Shown here piece after piece: positions 62,985 to 64,000 of a stretch of DNA of 64,000 bases (position 1 is its first letter; every line of letters begins with the position of its first letter). The position numbers were made by a program, and so were the translations under genes. The stretch covers positions 2,227,501 through 2,291,500 of the forward strand of contig NZ_CP039695.1 in NCBI RefSeq assembly GCF_005145025.1, written 5' to 3'. This DNA is from Novosphingobium sp. EMRT-2. GTDB lineage: Bacteria > Pseudomonadota > Alphaproteobacteria > Sphingomonadales > Sphingomonadaceae. The notes beneath the pieces were generated by a model, which was not told the DNA's origin, searched no databases, and worked only from the letters and a program-made list of their open reading frames with translations.

Positions 62985-63802
62985 GTGACCATACCCCCTT
63001 GCTGACCCGCATCGCCGAGGCGCTGGAGCGGCTCGCACCGCCCCCGCCGCCGCCCGTCGACTGGCTGGCGCACCCCGCCTACGTCTGGCTGGGCCGCACG
63101 GCCCGCCCGGTCGCCCGGCTGGAGGCGCCCGCGCTGGACCTGATGCACGGCATCGACTTCCAGAAGGGCGCGGTGGTCGAGAACGTCGCCCGCCTGGCGC
63201 ACGGCGCGGCCGCGCACGACATGCTGCTGTGGGGTTCGCGCGGCATGGGCAAGTCGGCCTTGCTGCGCGCCGCCACGCTGGCCGCGCAGGCGGAACGTCC
63301 CGGCAGCATCGCGCTGGTGCAGGCCACGCCCGAGGCGGGCCTTGCCGACCTGTTCGCGCTGCTGCGCGGGATCGACCGCCGCTTCCTGGTATTCCTCGAC
63401 GACCTCGGCTTCGACGCGGCCGACGCCGACGGCGCGCGCCGGCTGCGCAGCTGGCTGGAAGGCGGCGTGGAAGCGCGCCCGGCCAACGTGCGCCTTGCCG
63501 TCACCTCCAACCGCCGCGCCATCGTGGAACGCCATCTCAGCGAACAGGACGACCCGATCAACCCGCGCGACGTGGTCGACGACCGGCTGGCGCTGGCCGA
63601 CCGGTTCGGGCTGTCGCTGGGCTTCCACAATTGCTCGCAGGACGATTTCCTGGCGATCATCGGCGGATACGCCGCGCATTACGGGCTGGAATGGGAGCCG
63701 GCCGACGCGCTGGAGTGGTCACGCCGGCGCGGTGGCCGCTCCGGGCGTGTGGCCTGGCAATATGTCAACGAACTGGCAGGGCGGACCGGGCGCGCGCTGT
63801 AA
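62981..63802 (+). CDS. DUF815-family AAA+ ATPase
   Basis: This 273-residue ATPase has Walker A GSRGMGKSAL, Walker B FLVFLDDLGF and the sensor TSNRR followed by the Arg-rich VDDRLALADRFGLSLGF region. The DUF815 family is widespread and poorly characterised. It overlaps the acyl-CoA dehydrogenase stop (ATGA), so the two are co-translated even though no functional link is obvious. Confidence 0.92.
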   Translation: MSDHTPLLTRIAEALERLAPPPPPPVDWLAHPAYVWLGRTARPVARLEAPALDLMHGIDFQKGAVVENVARLAHGAAAHDMLLWGSRGMGKSALLRAATLAAQAERPGSIALVQATPEAGLADLFALLRGIDRRFLVFLDDLGFDAADADGARRLRSWLEGGVEARPANVRLAVTSNRRAIVERHLSEQDDPINPRDVVDDRLALADRFGLSLGFHNCSQDDFLAIIGGYAAHYGLEWEPADALEWSRRRGGRSGRVAWQYVNELAGRTGRAL

Positions 63803-63829
63803 GCCACGCGCCCTGGTCTTTCCCGCATC

Positions 63830-64000
63830 TTACGGCTGCGGCTTGAGCAGGTCCGAATCTTCGTTGGGCTTGGCGATGAACTTGGCATCGGCCGGCGGCG
63901 GGGGCGGCATCGGCGTGGCCTTGATCGGCACGATCTCCGCCGCGGGCTTGGCGCCCGGCGCCACCACGCGCCAGATCACGCCGCCCACGTCGTCGCTGAC
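63830..64000 (-). CDS. C-terminus of an unidentified protein (5' end outside window)
   Basis: The last 56 codons of a minus-strand gene end at TAA (63830-63832). The visible part contains SDDVGGVIWRVVAPG, then a Pro-rich linker (PMPPPPPADAKF) and a short tail (KPNEDSDLLKPQP). The composition suggests an exported or envelope protein, but the fragment is too short to name. It is convergent with the DUF815 gene. Confidence 0.7.
   Translation of the reverse strand, partial: VSDDVGGVIWRVVAPGAKPAAEIVPIKATPMPPPPPADAKFIAKPNEDSDLLKPQP

Overview
The window is chromosomal DNA from a high-GC alphaproteobacterium, most likely a member of the Sphingomonadales (a Novosphingobium-like sphingomonad). Indicators are CtrA with its D51 phosphosite and C-terminal Ala-Ala, GANTC (CcrM) and TTAA-type (CtrA) motifs, a CarD regulator, DUF2093 and UPF0262 proteins, a SUV3-like helicase, a GNAT gene and a DUF559 gene inside a suf operon, and a large TonB-dependent receptor. 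The species assignment is inference. Coding density is very high. Genes are packed with 4-bp ATGA/GTGA overlaps. I see no insertion sequence, prophage or CRISPR array.

Layout. 1-1936: the end of lptB, then rpoN. 1941-8253 (minus): a four-gene unit. In transcription order it encodes a soluble FAD/two-CNB-domain/four-[4Fe-4S] oxidoreductase, a five-helix membrane protein with two His-x13-His pairs (probable di-heme b), an FHA-TM-decaheme cytochrome c, and a class III (CpdA-like) cyclic-nucleotide phosphodiesterase. Divergent from it is a CcmI/CycH-like TPR protein, a cytochrome c maturation factor. 9738-11954: ctrA, trmB and a small unknown gene behind a CtrA-like box. 11982-16724 (minus): an acyl-CoA ligase, gamma-glutamyltransferase and pyrD. 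16725-17143: a gap holding a strong orphan terminator (possible small RNA) and the suf promoter. 17144-23618: a nine-gene suf operon. 23628-29562: an NnrU-like protein, then a peptide-utilisation cluster (POT transporter, two amidohydrolase paralogues of which one lacks its metal ligands, divergent GntR regulator). 29722-35122: ihfB, tRNA-Leu(UAA), a tandem PilZ protein, then a UGM-like flavoprotein, GtrA and a GT-C-like membrane protein behind a CtrA-like box. 35123-40307 (minus): a TPR-sulfotransferase and a TonB-dependent receptor. 40651-45552: an M23 peptidase, DUF2093, xseA, divergent purD (start codons overlapping), and a secreted unknown.

45588-52433: a PfkB kinase, a CysZ-like membrane protein, a lipoprotein, an NsrR-like regulator divergent from a single-domain haemoglobin, a saccharopine-dehydrogenase-like reductase, dcd, cdd, a GH25-like protein and UPF0262. 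52569-59256: dnaB, rpoZ (with a strongly foldable 3' region), a SUV3-like helicase, an S4-domain protein, ferredoxin, a small membrane protein and carD. 59457-64000: a DUF2807 lipoprotein, a Sua5-type threonylcarbamoyl-AMP synthase, an acyl-CoA dehydrogenase, a DUF815 ATPase and the C-terminus of an unidentified protein.

The most notable content is the 1941-8253 unit. Its parts would make a continuous electron path from NAD(P)H through flavin, Fe-S and b haem to ten c haems across the inner membrane. The same unit carries two cyclic-nucleotide-binding domains, a cyclic-nucleotide phosphodiesterase and a cytoplasmic FHA (phosphothreonine-reading) domain. I know of no characterised system with this composition. 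The complex and its regulation are inferred from sequence.
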